Below are positions 7,623 to 15,947 of a stretch of 48,943 nt of DNA, piece by piece. The DNA is from DATAXV01 sp036272915 (GTDB lineage Bacteria > Chloroflexota > Dormibacteria > Dormibacterales > Dormibacteraceae), in the NCBI GenBank assembly GCA_036272915.1, contig DATAXV010000200.1:1-48943 (forward strand), given 5' to 3'. The translations under genes were made by a program, and so were the position numbers. The notes under the pieces were generated by a model. That model was not told the DNA's origin and did not search any database. It saw nothing but the letters and a program-made list of their open reading frames with translations. Numbering within the stretch: the stretch's first letter is position 1; each line of letters opens with the position of its first letter.

Positions 7623-8390
7623 ATGCGCCGGTCCCTCGGTGGGTTGGGCGAGCTGTCGTTGCTTTTCCTCGCCGCTCTCCGGGGGTCGTTCCGGCGACCG
7701 TTCTACTGGCAGGAGCTCTTGGAGCAGTGCCGCACGATGCTGGTCGCCAACTTCGTGCCCCTGCTCCTCACCGGCTTCGGCTTCGGTGTGATCGTCTCCC
7801 TGGAGGCGGGGCAGCTGCTTCGGGCGGCCAACAGCGCCTACCAGCTCGGCGGCTTCAGCGTGATGTCCAACATCCGCGAGTTCAGCCCGGTGGCGACGGG
7901 GCTGATGATCGCCGCCGTCAGCGGCACCTCGGTGGTCGCCGACCTGGGCGCCCGCCAGGTGCGCTCCGAGCTCGAGGCGCTGAGCGTGATGGGCCTCAGC
8001 AACGTCCTCTTCGTGGTCGTGCCCAGGGCCCTGGCGCTGATGATCATGACCGCCCTCTACAACTTCCCGATGATCTGCTTCACCATGGCCGCCTCCTTCC
8101 TGGTGGCGACGCTCCTGGTCGGCGTCAACACCGGCGGCTTCCTCTCCAGCTTCTGGACCCAGGGCACCGTCGTCGACGTCATCGGCGGCGAGCTCAAGTG
8201 CATCGTCTTCGGCGCCATCGTCGGCGCCATCTGCATCTACAAGGGGATGACGGCCAAGGGGGGCGCCGAGGGCGTCGCCCGCTCCGTCCACTCCTCGGTG
8301 ATCTGGTGCTTCGTCGGCATCCAGGCCTTCGAGTACCTCTTCACGCCGACCGTCCTCGCCCTCTTCCACAACCAGATCACGCTGAGGTAA
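7623..8390 (+). CDS. MlaE/YrbE family ABC permease, first of pair
   Basis: About 255 residues from ATG 7623. The conserved MlaE core reads LLEQCRTMLVANFVPLLLTGFGFGVIVSLEAGQLL, then ATGLMIAAVSGTSVVADLGARQVRSELEALSVMGLSN (the region that contacts the ATPase), and three hydrophobic segments toward the C-terminus ending at FEYLFTPTVLALFHN. It is an inner-membrane permease that moves lipids through an MCE ring. The start is not certain: GGAGGAGG at 7595-7602 is 8 bases from a CTG (7611) and 20 bases from ATG 7623, while GTG 7593 lies upstream of it. The next permease begins 4 bases after this stop. It corresponds to YrbE-A of actinobacterial mce operons. Confidence 0.9.
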   Translation: MRRSLGGLGELSLLFLAALRGSFRRPFYWQELLEQCRTMLVANFVPLLLTGFGFGVIVSLEAGQLLRAANSAYQLGGFSVMSNIREFSPVATGLMIAAVSGTSVVADLGARQVRSELEALSVMGLSNVLFVVVPRALALMIMTALYNFPMICFTMAASFLVATLLVGVNTGGFLSSFWTQGTVVDVIGGELKCIVFGAIVGAICIYKGMTAKGGAEGVARSVHSSVIWCFVGIQAFEYLFTPTVLALFHNQITLR

Positions 8391-8394
8391 TCGG

Positions 8395-9222
8395 ATGGCA
8401 GCCACCGCGTCGCCGCGCCCGGGTCGGATCGCGATCTGGGGGGACAGGCTGCTCCGCCCGTTCGACGCCGTGGGCGAGATCCTGGTCTTCGCCGCCCGCT
8501 GCCTGGCCGACATCCCCGCCGCCTTCCGGTACGCGGGCGAGATCTGGTGGTACGCCGCCTTCCTGGCCATCAGCTCGACGCCGGTGACCATGGTCATGAC
8601 CTACTTCAGCGGCTCCGAATGCTCGACCGAGGGCTACTACTCGCTCCACCAGCTGGGCGGGGCGGAGTCGCTGGTCGGCGTCTTCAACGCCCTCTGCGAC
8701 ACCAGGGAGATCACGCCGCTCTTCTTCGGCTTCGCCCTCGGCGCCAAGGTCGGGTGCGGCCTTGTCGCCGAGCTGGGGACGATGCGCATCAACCAGGAGA
8801 TCGACGCCCTGGACACGATGGGCGTGCCCTCCCGCATCTACCTGGTCTCGACCCGGATGGCCGCCTCGCTGATCGTGATGCCGCTGATGTACGTCTTCTC
8901 GCTGGCGACCAGCTACCTGGCCAGCTGGGTGGTGCAGCGCTATCAGATCGGGGTCGTCTCCAACGGCGTCTACTTCGCCTACTTCTGGCGATTCACCAAC
9001 CCCGAGGACCTGCTCTTCTCGCTGATCAAGGCCGCCGTCTTCGCCTTCACCATCATCTGCGTCGCCGTCTACCACGGCTACCACGTGTCCGGAGGACCGG
9101 TCGGCATCGGCCGGGCGGTGGCCAAGACCATGGCCACCAGCCTGGTCATGACGGTCCTGCTCAACGCGCTCCTGACCGACATCTTCTGGGGCCACAACCC
9201 CAACCTCCCCATTCCCAGCTGA
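8395..9222 (+). CDS. MlaE/YrbE family ABC permease, second of pair
   Basis: This protein of 275 residues is a diverged paralogue of the preceding permease. Matching segments are PVTMVMTYFSGSECSTEGYYSLHQLGG, the coupling block FFGFALGAKVGCGLVAELGTMRINQEIDALDTMGVPSRIYLVSTRMAASLIVMPLM, and a conserved GYHVSGGPVGIGRAVAKTM loop near the C-terminus, typical of YrbE-B. There are five to six membrane spans. The two unequal permeases probably pair as a heterodimer, as in mycobacterial Mce systems, whereas proteobacterial MlaE is a homodimer. Its TGA stop shares one base with the ATG of the ATPase gene. Confidence 0.93.
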   Translation: MAATASPRPGRIAIWGDRLLRPFDAVGEILVFAARCLADIPAAFRYAGEIWWYAAFLAISSTPVTMVMTYFSGSECSTEGYYSLHQLGGAESLVGVFNALCDTREITPLFFGFALGAKVGCGLVAELGTMRINQEIDALDTMGVPSRIYLVSTRMAASLIVMPLMYVFSLATSYLASWVVQRYQIGVVSNGVYFAYFWRFTNPEDLLFSLIKAAVFAFTIICVAVYHGYHVSGGPVGIGRAVAKTMATSLVMTVLLNALLTDIFWGHNPNLPIPS

Positions 9223-10028
9223 TGCCCATGGTCCTCTTCAAACGATCCAACCCGAACCCGCCGACACCGTCCGAGCTGACGGCGATCCGCTGCCGCGGCC
9301 TGCGCAAGGCCTTCGGCCGGCAGGTGGTGCTGGACGGGATCGACTGCGATCTGCCGAGGGGGCGGATCTCGGTGATCATGGGCCCCTCGGGAACGGGGAA
9401 GTCGGTGCTCCTGCGGCACATCGTCGGGCTGCTCCAGCCGGACGCGGGCGAGGTCCTGGTCGATGGCCTCGACGTCGCCCGGCTCAAGGAGAGGGAGCTG
9501 CTGGCGATGCGCCGGAACATGGGCATGCTCTTCCAGGACGGGGCCCTCTTCAGCTCCATGAACCTCTACGACAACGTCGCCTTCCCGCTCCGCCAGCACA
9601 CCAGGAAGAGCGAGGCCGAGATCCGCGAGATCGTGGTCACCCGGCTCCGCGAGGTCGGCCTGGCCGGCTCCGAGGAGAAGATGCCCAGCCAGCTCTCGGG
9701 TGGCATGTCGAAGCGAGCCGGCTTCGCCCGAGCGCTGGTCCTGGAGCCGAAGATCCTGCTCTTCGACGAGCCCGACTCCGGCCTCGACCCGGTGCGCACG
9801 GCACTGCTCTGCGACCTGATCAAGCGGGTCCAGCGCGACCACGGGTGCACCGCCGTCGTCATCAGCCACGACATCCGAGCCTGCTTCAACATCGCCGACC
9901 ACCTGGTCCTGCTCCACGCCGGCCATGTCGTCGAGCAGGGGAGCCGGGAGCAGATCGGGCGCTCGGAGGTGCCCTTCACCCGGCAGTTCATCGAGGGAGC
10001 GGTCGAGGGGCCGCTGTCCATGGACTGA
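9222..10028 (+). CDS. MlaF/MceG-type ABC ATPase of the Mce operon
   Basis: The protein has 268 residues with all nucleotide-binding motifs intact: Walker A GPSGTGKS at 54-61, Q-loop Gln105 in MLFQDGALFSSMNLYDNVAFPL, signature LSGGMSKRAGFARAL from 158, Walker B ILLFDEPDSGLDP from 178, and switch His216 in VVISHD. The LSGGM.KR signature and the FSSM..YDNVAFPL block are specific to the MlaF/Mkl group. It should power the two permeases. Its place inside the operon is unusual for actinobacteria, where the shared ATPase MceG (Mkl) is encoded elsewhere. The start ATG overlaps the previous stop (TGATG); ATG 9228 is also possible. Confidence 0.95.
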   Translation: MPMVLFKRSNPNPPTPSELTAIRCRGLRKAFGRQVVLDGIDCDLPRGRISVIMGPSGTGKSVLLRHIVGLLQPDAGEVLVDGLDVARLKERELLAMRRNMGMLFQDGALFSSMNLYDNVAFPLRQHTRKSEAEIREIVVTRLREVGLAGSEEKMPSQLSGGMSKRAGFARALVLEPKILLFDEPDSGLDPVRTALLCDLIKRVQRDHGCTAVVISHDIRACFNIADHLVLLHAGHVVEQGSREQIGRSEVPFTRQFIEGAVEGPLSMD

Positions 10029-11245
10029 TGGCCCCGCCGCCCCTCCGCCGCGCCGCCGTGAGCCTGGGTCTGGCCTGCCTCTTCGTGCTCGTCGTCGTCG
10101 CCGGCACCGCCTTCCAGCGCGGGCTGCTCGGCCCCGGCGACTACCTGGTCCGGGTGCCCACCGACAACGCCCAAGGGATCTACGCCGGCAGCGAGGTGCT
10201 GATCGCCGGGGTGGAGGCGGGCAGCGTGCAGGGCGTGACCCTCGGCTCCGGCGGGCTGGCCGTGATCACGGCCGAGATCGACCCCGCCTACGCGCCGATC
10301 CACACCGACGCCACCGCCAGCATCCGGCCGAAGAGCCTGCTCGGCGAGATGTACGTCGGCATCGATCCCGGCACCAGCGGGCCGACGCTCCCCTCCGGCG
10401 CCGCCCTGCCTCACCTCCAGGTCAACCGCTCGACCGACCTGCAGGACGTGATCAACACCTTCAACGCGCCCACCCGCCAGAAGCTCCAGACCGTGATCGA
10501 CGAGCTCGGCGGCGGCCTCGACGGCGAGGGCGCCAACGCCAGCGTCGCCATCGGCAACGGCAACAAGGACCTCAGCGACCTCGCCGCCATCGCCCACACC
10601 CTGGCCCAGAAGGACCAGGATCTGCAGCTCGTCATCCAGGATCTCAACAGCGTCCTCTCCGAGCTGGCCCAGAGCGACCGCCGGCAGCAGCTGGGCGAGC
10701 TCATCCAGAACACGCAGCAGCTGCTGGCCAACCTGGATCAGCAGCAGAGGCAGATCCAGGCCGCGATCACCAACACCAACGCCGCCCTGGAGCAGCTCTC
10801 CGGCGGGCTCGCCGGGACCGAGCCCAGCCTCTCCGGCGTCGCCGCCGAGCTGCCGGGCACGGCCAAGGAGGGCAACCTGGTGCTCGGCGACCTCGCCTCG
10901 GACTCCTCCGAGCTGCTGCCCAACCTGCCCAGCGTGATCCAGGGCATCCAGTACGGGCCGGTCGTCTTCGGCGGCCGCGACGCCACCGGCTACGCGACCC
11001 GGATCTCGCTGGTCCTGGGCTGCGACAGCATCAGCCTCTGCCCGGAGCTGACCGGACCCCTCTCGCAGGTGCCGCTGCAGAAGGAGGCGACCGGCACCCC
11101 GACGCCGGCCCCGTCGGGCGGCGGTGGCCAGCAGCCGGCGGCGCCGGCCCCGGGCTCGACCTCGGGTTCGGGGACCGGAACCGGCGCCGTCTCCCAGCTC
11201 CTCGGCAACGGCATCCTCGGCTTCCTCCTCGGGAACACGCCATGA
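10028..11245 (+). CDS. MCE family protein 1 (MlaD domain), operon position A
   Basis: Of its 405 residues, one membrane anchor occupies about 9-28 (AVSLGLACLFVLVVVAGTAF), the MCE beta-barrel about 36-120 (YLVRVPTDNAQGIYAGSEVLIAGVEAGSVQGV through SIRPKSLLGEMYVGIDPG), and a long helical region 130-320 with Gln/Leu/Asn-rich heptads. A block ATGYATRISLVLGCDSISLC precedes a Pro/Gly/Ser/Thr linker (about 350-385) and a hydrophobic end, LLGNGILGFLLG. MCE rings plus helical needles form a lipid channel between membrane and outer layers. The ATG shares its A with the preceding stop. Confidence 0.93.
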   Translation: MAPPPLRRAAVSLGLACLFVLVVVAGTAFQRGLLGPGDYLVRVPTDNAQGIYAGSEVLIAGVEAGSVQGVTLGSGGLAVITAEIDPAYAPIHTDATASIRPKSLLGEMYVGIDPGTSGPTLPSGAALPHLQVNRSTDLQDVINTFNAPTRQKLQTVIDELGGGLDGEGANASVAIGNGNKDLSDLAAIAHTLAQKDQDLQLVIQDLNSVLSELAQSDRRQQLGELIQNTQQLLANLDQQQRQIQAAITNTNAALEQLSGGLAGTEPSLSGVAAELPGTAKEGNLVLGDLASDSSELLPNLPSVIQGIQYGPVVFGGRDATGYATRISLVLGCDSISLCPELTGPLSQVPLQKEATGTPTPAPSGGGGQQPAAPAPGSTSGSGTGTGAVSQLLGNGILGFLLGNTP

Positions 11246-12282
11246 GAAGCCGCTGGAACCTCCCCTTCCTGGTCGTCTACGCGATCCTCGGGGTCATGGT
11301 GCTCGGCTACCTGCTCGATCAGATGGGCGGGCAGTTCCTGTTCCAGCCCACCTACCGGGTCACGGCGATGTTCTCCGACGGAAGCCAGCTGATGAGCGGC
11401 GACGACGTCACCATCGACGGCCTCACGGTGGGACGGGTCGACTCGGTCGGCCCGGTTCAGGGCGGCGCCGAGGCGGTGCTCGCCCTCCACCAGCGGTACG
11501 CGCCCCTCTACCGGAACGCCAGGGCCATGATCGACACCAAGAACATCCTCGGCGAGTCCTACGTCGAGCTCAGCCGGGGCACCGCCGACGCCGGCCCGCT
11601 GGCGCAGGGCGGTGTCATCCCCCGCTCCCGGACGCTGACCCCGGTCGAGCTGGATCAGGTCCTCGACGTGCTCGACCAGAACACCAGGACGCAGCTCGAT
11701 TCGCTCCTCGACAACCTGGGCGAGTCGGTCGACGGCAACGGCGGCAACCTCAACAGCGAGGCGGCTTCGCTGCAGTCGGTGGCGACCTCCCTGCAGACGG
11801 TGGCCCAGGCGGTGGTCAACCAGCAGGCGGACTTCTCCTCGCTGATCACCTCCCTGACCAAGGTCCTGGAGACGCTGGCGGCGTTCCACAGCCAGCTCCG
11901 CGCCCTGATCGGCAACTGGGACACGCTGATGCAGACGCTGGCCGAGAGGGAGCAGGACCTGGACGGCCTGATCATCAACGAGAACCAGGTCATGACCGTC
12001 GTCGACGGGGCGCTGGCCGAGAACGCGCCCGGCCTGCACCAGGCGATCCAGACCGCGCCCCAGCTGATCAACGGCGCCAACGTCTACACCAAGAACAGCG
12101 ACACCATCTTCGGCCAGGTCTCGCAGAACCAGGCCGACATCGCCAACCTCTTCTATGAGCTGGCCTCGGTCATGAGCGGCACCGACAGCTCGGGCAACCA
12201 CTACTGGCGCGTCTACCCGGTGAGCGGCGGCCTGGGCACGATCTCGGAGCCGCTGCTGGGCCAGGGAGGTGGTGGCGGATGA
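11242..12282 (+). CDS. MCE family protein 2, operon position B
   Basis: The 346-residue protein has a membrane anchor at about 8-27 (PFLVVYAILGVMVLGYLLDQ), an MCE domain with TYRVTAMFSDGSQLMSGDDVTIDGLTVGRVDSV and IDTKNILGESYVELSRG, then a helical region with the Mce pattern LTPVELDQVLDVLDQNTRTQLDSLLDNLGE. Near the end DSSGNHYWRVYP is the equivalent of the D-x-x-G-N-Y-x-R block of its sisters. It ends in poly-Gly (GQGGGGG) and lacks a hydrophobic tip. The first four bases, ATGA, overlap the stop of protein 1. Confidence 0.93.
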   Translation: MRSRWNLPFLVVYAILGVMVLGYLLDQMGGQFLFQPTYRVTAMFSDGSQLMSGDDVTIDGLTVGRVDSVGPVQGGAEAVLALHQRYAPLYRNARAMIDTKNILGESYVELSRGTADAGPLAQGGVIPRSRTLTPVELDQVLDVLDQNTRTQLDSLLDNLGESVDGNGGNLNSEAASLQSVATSLQTVAQAVVNQQADFSSLITSLTKVLETLAAFHSQLRALIGNWDTLMQTLAEREQDLDGLIINENQVMTVVDGALAENAPGLHQAIQTAPQLINGANVYTKNSDTIFGQVSQNQADIANLFYELASVMSGTDSSGNHYWRVYPVSGGLGTISEPLLGQGGGGG

Positions 12283-13517
12283 ACCGGAAGAGCCTGGCCA
12301 CCCTGATCGCGCTCGCCGTCTTCGCCGCCGTCTGCATCGGCGGTCTCGGCTACCTCGCCGTGGGGATGGGCCTGCAGGTGCCCGGCATCGACCGGGGCAC
12401 CGTGATCGAGGCCGACTTCGCCCAGGCCAACGGGGTCGTCGATCAGTCCAGCGTCTACGTCTCCGGCGTCCAGGTCGGGACGGTGATCGGCATCTCCTCC
12501 GACCACCACCGGGGCGCCCTGGTGACGATGCGCATCGACCCCGGCATCCGGCTCCGCACCGACGTCAAGGCCTACGTCCAGCCCAAGTCGCTGATCGGCG
12601 AGCAGTACGTCGACCTGGTCCGGAGTCCGGGTTCGACCGCCCCCTACCTCTCCGCCGGCCACCGCATCCCGCGCTCCCGCACCGGGCAATCGGTGCAGAT
12701 CAACGCCATCCTCAACACCCTCGATCCCCAGACCCGGGCGGCGATGACGCAGACGCTGCGCCAGCTCGGGGTCGCGGTCCAGGGCCAGGCCGGGGACATC
12801 AACGAGTCGATCCCCCAGGTCGAGCAGGCGACGGCCAACCTGCGCCCCATCGTCCAGGTCACCGACCAGGAGCAGGTCTACCTCAACGAGATCCTCCAGG
12901 ACGTGGCCGTGATCATGCAGGCGCTGGCCGACGAGCAGCAGGCGCTGGGACAGGTGGTGAACAGCGGCGACACCGCCGTCGGCGCCATCGCCCAGCGCGA
13001 CCAGCAGCTGGCGGGCACGATCCAGCAGGCGAACACGCTGATGATCTCGCTGTCCACGATCTTCCAGGACCTGACCCCCAGCGACCGGACCTCGCTGGAG
13101 AGGGCACCAGGCACGATCCAGACCGGCCAGGAGCTGCTGGCCGAGCTCAACCCGACCATCGACGAGCTGCTCCCCGAGCTGTTGCTGGCCCAGGTCAACT
13201 ACCCCAACAACCAGCTCGACGTGAGCGCCCCCCAGGCCGAGACCCTGGCCTCGGAGTGGCTCTCGGCCTTCTCCCAGAACGACGACCTCGGCCACTCCTT
13301 CCGGATCACGCCGGTGATCGATCCGAGCACCCAGGTCCAGCTTCCGATCTCGCTGCCGGCGCTCCTCGACGGCGGCTCCTCGGGCGGCGGCTCATCCGGG
13401 TCCTCGAGCCCGTCATCGTCGAGCACGCCGCCGTCGACCGGGCAGAACCCGACCGAGGACGCCTCGGGAGGGCTCATCCCCTCCGTCGTCCAGCTCCTCC
13501 TGGGGCAGCTCGGATGA
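12279..13517 (+). CDS. MCE family protein 3, operon position C
   Basis: The 412-residue protein has an anchor at about 4-25 (SLATLIALAVFAAVCIGGLGYLAVG), then an MCE domain (VIEADFAQANGVVDQSSVYVSGVQVGTVIGI, VQPKSLIGEQYVDLVRSPG). The helical region includes VQINAILNTLDPQTRAAMTQTLRQLGVAVQGQAGDIN. After the block NDDLGHSFRITPVID comes a Ser/Gly/Thr linker (about 365-395, SSGGGSSGSSSPSSSSTPP) and a hydrophobic end SVVQLLLGQLG. It overlaps protein 2 by four bases (ATGA) and protein 4 by four bases. Confidence 0.93.
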   Translation: MNRKSLATLIALAVFAAVCIGGLGYLAVGMGLQVPGIDRGTVIEADFAQANGVVDQSSVYVSGVQVGTVIGISSDHHRGALVTMRIDPGIRLRTDVKAYVQPKSLIGEQYVDLVRSPGSTAPYLSAGHRIPRSRTGQSVQINAILNTLDPQTRAAMTQTLRQLGVAVQGQAGDINESIPQVEQATANLRPIVQVTDQEQVYLNEILQDVAVIMQALADEQQALGQVVNSGDTAVGAIAQRDQQLAGTIQQANTLMISLSTIFQDLTPSDRTSLERAPGTIQTGQELLAELNPTIDELLPELLLAQVNYPNNQLDVSAPQAETLASEWLSAFSQNDDLGHSFRITPVIDPSTQVQLPISLPALLDGGSSGGGSSGSSSPSSSSTPPSTGQNPTEDASGGLIPSVVQLLLGQLG

Positions 13518-14560
13518 TGGTCAAGATCGTCGCCGTCATGGTCGTGATGGGCCTCGCCTTCGGCGGCTGGAACCTCTGGGTCGGCCACCGTCCCTACGAG
13601 ATCCAGGTCTACGTCCAGTCCGCCGACCGGCTGGTCTCCGGCAACGACGTGCGCCTCGGCGGGATCACGGTCGGGCAGGTCCGAGGCGTCCAGCTCGCCC
13701 CCGACAGCGGCGAGGCGGGAGCAATCCTCAACCTCGAGATCGACGCCAAGGCGACGCCCCTGCGGCAGGGGGACCAGGTGGTGCTCCGGCCGGAGGGCCT
13801 GCTCGGCACCAACTACGTCCAGATCAACCCGGTGTCCAGCGGGCCCTTCATCGCCAACGGCGGCACCATCCCGCTCCAGGACACCTCCTCCCAGGTCACG
13901 CTCGACCAGATCCAGAACGTGTTCACGCCGAGCGTGCGGGCGGAGCTGCGCACGCTGATCCGGCAGAGCGGCGTCGCCCTCAACGGGACCGGTCCCGACA
14001 TCAACGAGATTCTCGACCAGCTGCCCCAGATCTCGGGCAACCTGGCCTCCACGACCGGGGCCCTGGACGAGGAGACGACGCAGCTCGGCGAGCTCCAGCA
14101 GCAGTTCGCCCAGCTCGCCTCGATGGCCTCGGGCGAGGACACCGCACTGCGCGGCGACCTGAGCAACGGGGCCACCCTGCTGACCACGGTCGCCCAGCAC
14201 CAGCAGAGCCTGGAGGGCACTCTCACCCACGCCAACAGCTCGCTGGGCGAGGCCAACGCCGCGCTCGCCGGCAATCAGCAGAACGTCAACCAGCTGCTCA
14301 AGGAGCTGCCCGCGCTGCTCCAGGCGCTGGAGACGTTCCAGACCGGGGCGACGACCACGGCCGGGGTGATCAACCCCTGCATGGGCAACCTGCTGATCAC
14401 CCTCCAGGAGATGCAGAGCGCGACCAGCTACGACGAGCCCGCCGGCTCCGACGACGGGCAGGGAGGCATGCTCCGCATCGACCCCGAGCTGGTCGACGCC
14501 AGCGGCGCCCCGACCGGCAGCTTCTCGCCGTCCGGCGCCTGCAGCGGAGGCGGCGGATGA
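13514..14560 (+). CDS. MCE family protein 4, operon position D
   Basis: The 348-residue protein opens MMVKIVAVMVVMGLAFGGWNLWVG, a short anchor with two possible ATG starts (13514 and 13517). The MCE domain runs from YEIQVYVQSADRLVSGNDVRLGGITVGQV to LLGTNYVQINPVSSG. Helices follow (VTLDQIQNVFTPSVRAELRTLIRQSG), then Gln-rich repeats. The end has Cys residues (INPCMGNLL and SGACSGGGG) and no hydrophobic tip. The family does not normally act enzymatically, so the Cys pair could form a disulphide outside the membrane; this is inference. Confidence 0.93.
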   Translation: MMVKIVAVMVVMGLAFGGWNLWVGHRPYEIQVYVQSADRLVSGNDVRLGGITVGQVRGVQLAPDSGEAGAILNLEIDAKATPLRQGDQVVLRPEGLLGTNYVQINPVSSGPFIANGGTIPLQDTSSQVTLDQIQNVFTPSVRAELRTLIRQSGVALNGTGPDINEILDQLPQISGNLASTTGALDEETTQLGELQQQFAQLASMASGEDTALRGDLSNGATLLTTVAQHQQSLEGTLTHANSSLGEANAALAGNQQNVNQLLKELPALLQALETFQTGATTTAGVINPCMGNLLITLQEMQSATSYDEPAGSDDGQGGMLRIDPELVDASGAPTGSFSPSGACSGGGG

Positions 14561-15945
14561 GGATCGTAAGCGGCAACCGCTACCTGGCCGGAGTCGTGCT
14601 GATCGCGGTGATCGCGATCGTGATCGTCGTCGCGGTCAGCATCAACCTGAGCTTCGGGCTGCCCCTCAACCTCTCCCTCGGCCTGCCGCCGAGCCAGGAC
14701 TACACGCTGCGGGCCGTCTTCACCGACGCCAACGGCCTGACCAAGGGCGCCGACGTCGAGGTCGCCGGCAACCAGGTCGGCCAGGTCACCGGGATCTCCC
14801 TCGACGACGGCAAGGCGCTGGTGTCGATGCGGATCGAGCGCAAGTACGCCCCCCTCCACAGCGGGACCATCGCCCAGATCGACTACTCGACGCTGCTCGC
14901 CGAGAAGTTCATCGAGCTGATGCCGGCGGCGGGGACGCCGACGCTGTCCGACGGCGCCACCATCCCCTCCACCGAGACCATGACCTCGGTCGACTTCGAC
15001 CAGGTCCTCTCCGGCCTCGACCCGCAGACCCGTCAGCAGGTCCAGGTGCTGGTTCAGCAGCTGGGCGGCGGCGTCGCCGGCCGCCAGGACGCCATCAACG
15101 AGCTGCTCCAGCAGCTGGCCGGGCTCAGCGGCGAGTCCCAGCCGACGCTCGACACGCTTCGCCAGAACGATCCCCAGCTGGCCTCGATCGTCTCCAACCT
15201 GGCCATCGCCGGCGGGGTGCTGGCCCAGAGCCACAAGCAGCTGGGCGACCTCGTCGGCAACGTCGCCGTGGTCTCGGAGACACTGAACCAGAACGACGCC
15301 AGCCTGGACAGCCTCCTGCCCCACCTGGCCTCCACCAGCAACGACCTGGACCAGACGCTGAACGGCAACCAGGGCAACCTCCGCGACACCATCACCGAGC
15401 TGGACCCGTTCCTCGGCCAGCTCAACACCCAGCTGACCACCACCTACCCGGACCTGCAGGGAAGCCAGACCACGCTGCAGCAGTCCTTCGACTACCTCAC
15501 CCCCTACATCGTCAGCGCCATCTCCCAGCAGGACGCCAACGGCAACTACCTGCGCCAGTTCGTGGTCGTCGACCTCTGCGACGACTCGCTGTCCCAGACC
15601 GTCACCAAGTACAACAAGTCGCAGGCCAGCTGCCTGGTCCCCGCCGTGACCGGCGTCGCCTCGTCGCTCACCACCGGCGGCGCCACCGCACCGCCGTCCG
15701 GGGCGGCGTCCGGCCCCGGATCGGGTTCGCCCTCGTCCTGCGACACCCCGCTGCCGACGCCGTCGGCGGCGCCCTGTCCGAAGGCCAGCCCGACGCCGAC
15801 GCCGAGCCCCTGCTCGCCGGCGCCCACGCCCACACCGACCCCGAAGCCGGCCCCCACGCCGACACCGACCGGCTGCTCCGCAACCGGATCCGGCGGTCTC
15901 CTCGGCGAGGTCGGCTCGATCCTCGGCGGGTTGCTGGGGGGATAG
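14557..15945 (+). CDS. MCE family protein 5, operon position E, with Pro/Thr-rich tail
   Basis: The longest of the six at 462 residues. The anchor is at about 8-30 (LAGVVLIAVIAIVIVVAVSINLSF), and the MCE domain includes YTLRAVFTDANGLTKGADVEVAGNQVGQVTGIS and IDYSTLLAEKFIELMPAAG. The helical region follows TSVDFDQVLSGLDPQTRQQVQVLVQQLGGGV. Then comes DANGNYLRQFVVVDLCDDS, a tail of about 70 residues made mostly of Pro, Thr, Ser, Ala and Cys (repeats of PTPTP type), and the hydrophobic end LLGEVGSILGGLLGG. Such tails often mark cell-wall-spanning or glycosylated linkers. Confidence 0.93.
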   Translation: MRIVSGNRYLAGVVLIAVIAIVIVVAVSINLSFGLPLNLSLGLPPSQDYTLRAVFTDANGLTKGADVEVAGNQVGQVTGISLDDGKALVSMRIERKYAPLHSGTIAQIDYSTLLAEKFIELMPAAGTPTLSDGATIPSTETMTSVDFDQVLSGLDPQTRQQVQVLVQQLGGGVAGRQDAINELLQQLAGLSGESQPTLDTLRQNDPQLASIVSNLAIAGGVLAQSHKQLGDLVGNVAVVSETLNQNDASLDSLLPHLASTSNDLDQTLNGNQGNLRDTITELDPFLGQLNTQLTTTYPDLQGSQTTLQQSFDYLTPYIVSAISQQDANGNYLRQFVVVDLCDDSLSQTVTKYNKSQASCLVPAVTGVASSLTTGGATAPPSGAASGPGSGSPSSCDTPLPTPSAAPCPKASPTPTPSPCSPAPTPTPTPKPAPTPTPTGCSATGSGGLLGEVGSILGGLLGG

Positions 15946-15947
15946 GG

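Noticed and set aside
9925..12282. Single long frame starting at 9925 and covering MCE protein 2
   Set aside because: The first part is out of frame with MCE protein 1. The real start is ATG 11242, where the four-base overlap and membrane anchor begin.
15748..15880. CRISPR or tandem DNA repeat array
   Set aside because: The near-periodic CCGACGCC-type repeats encode the Pro/Thr tail of MCE protein 5. They lack regular spacers or conserved repeat ends.
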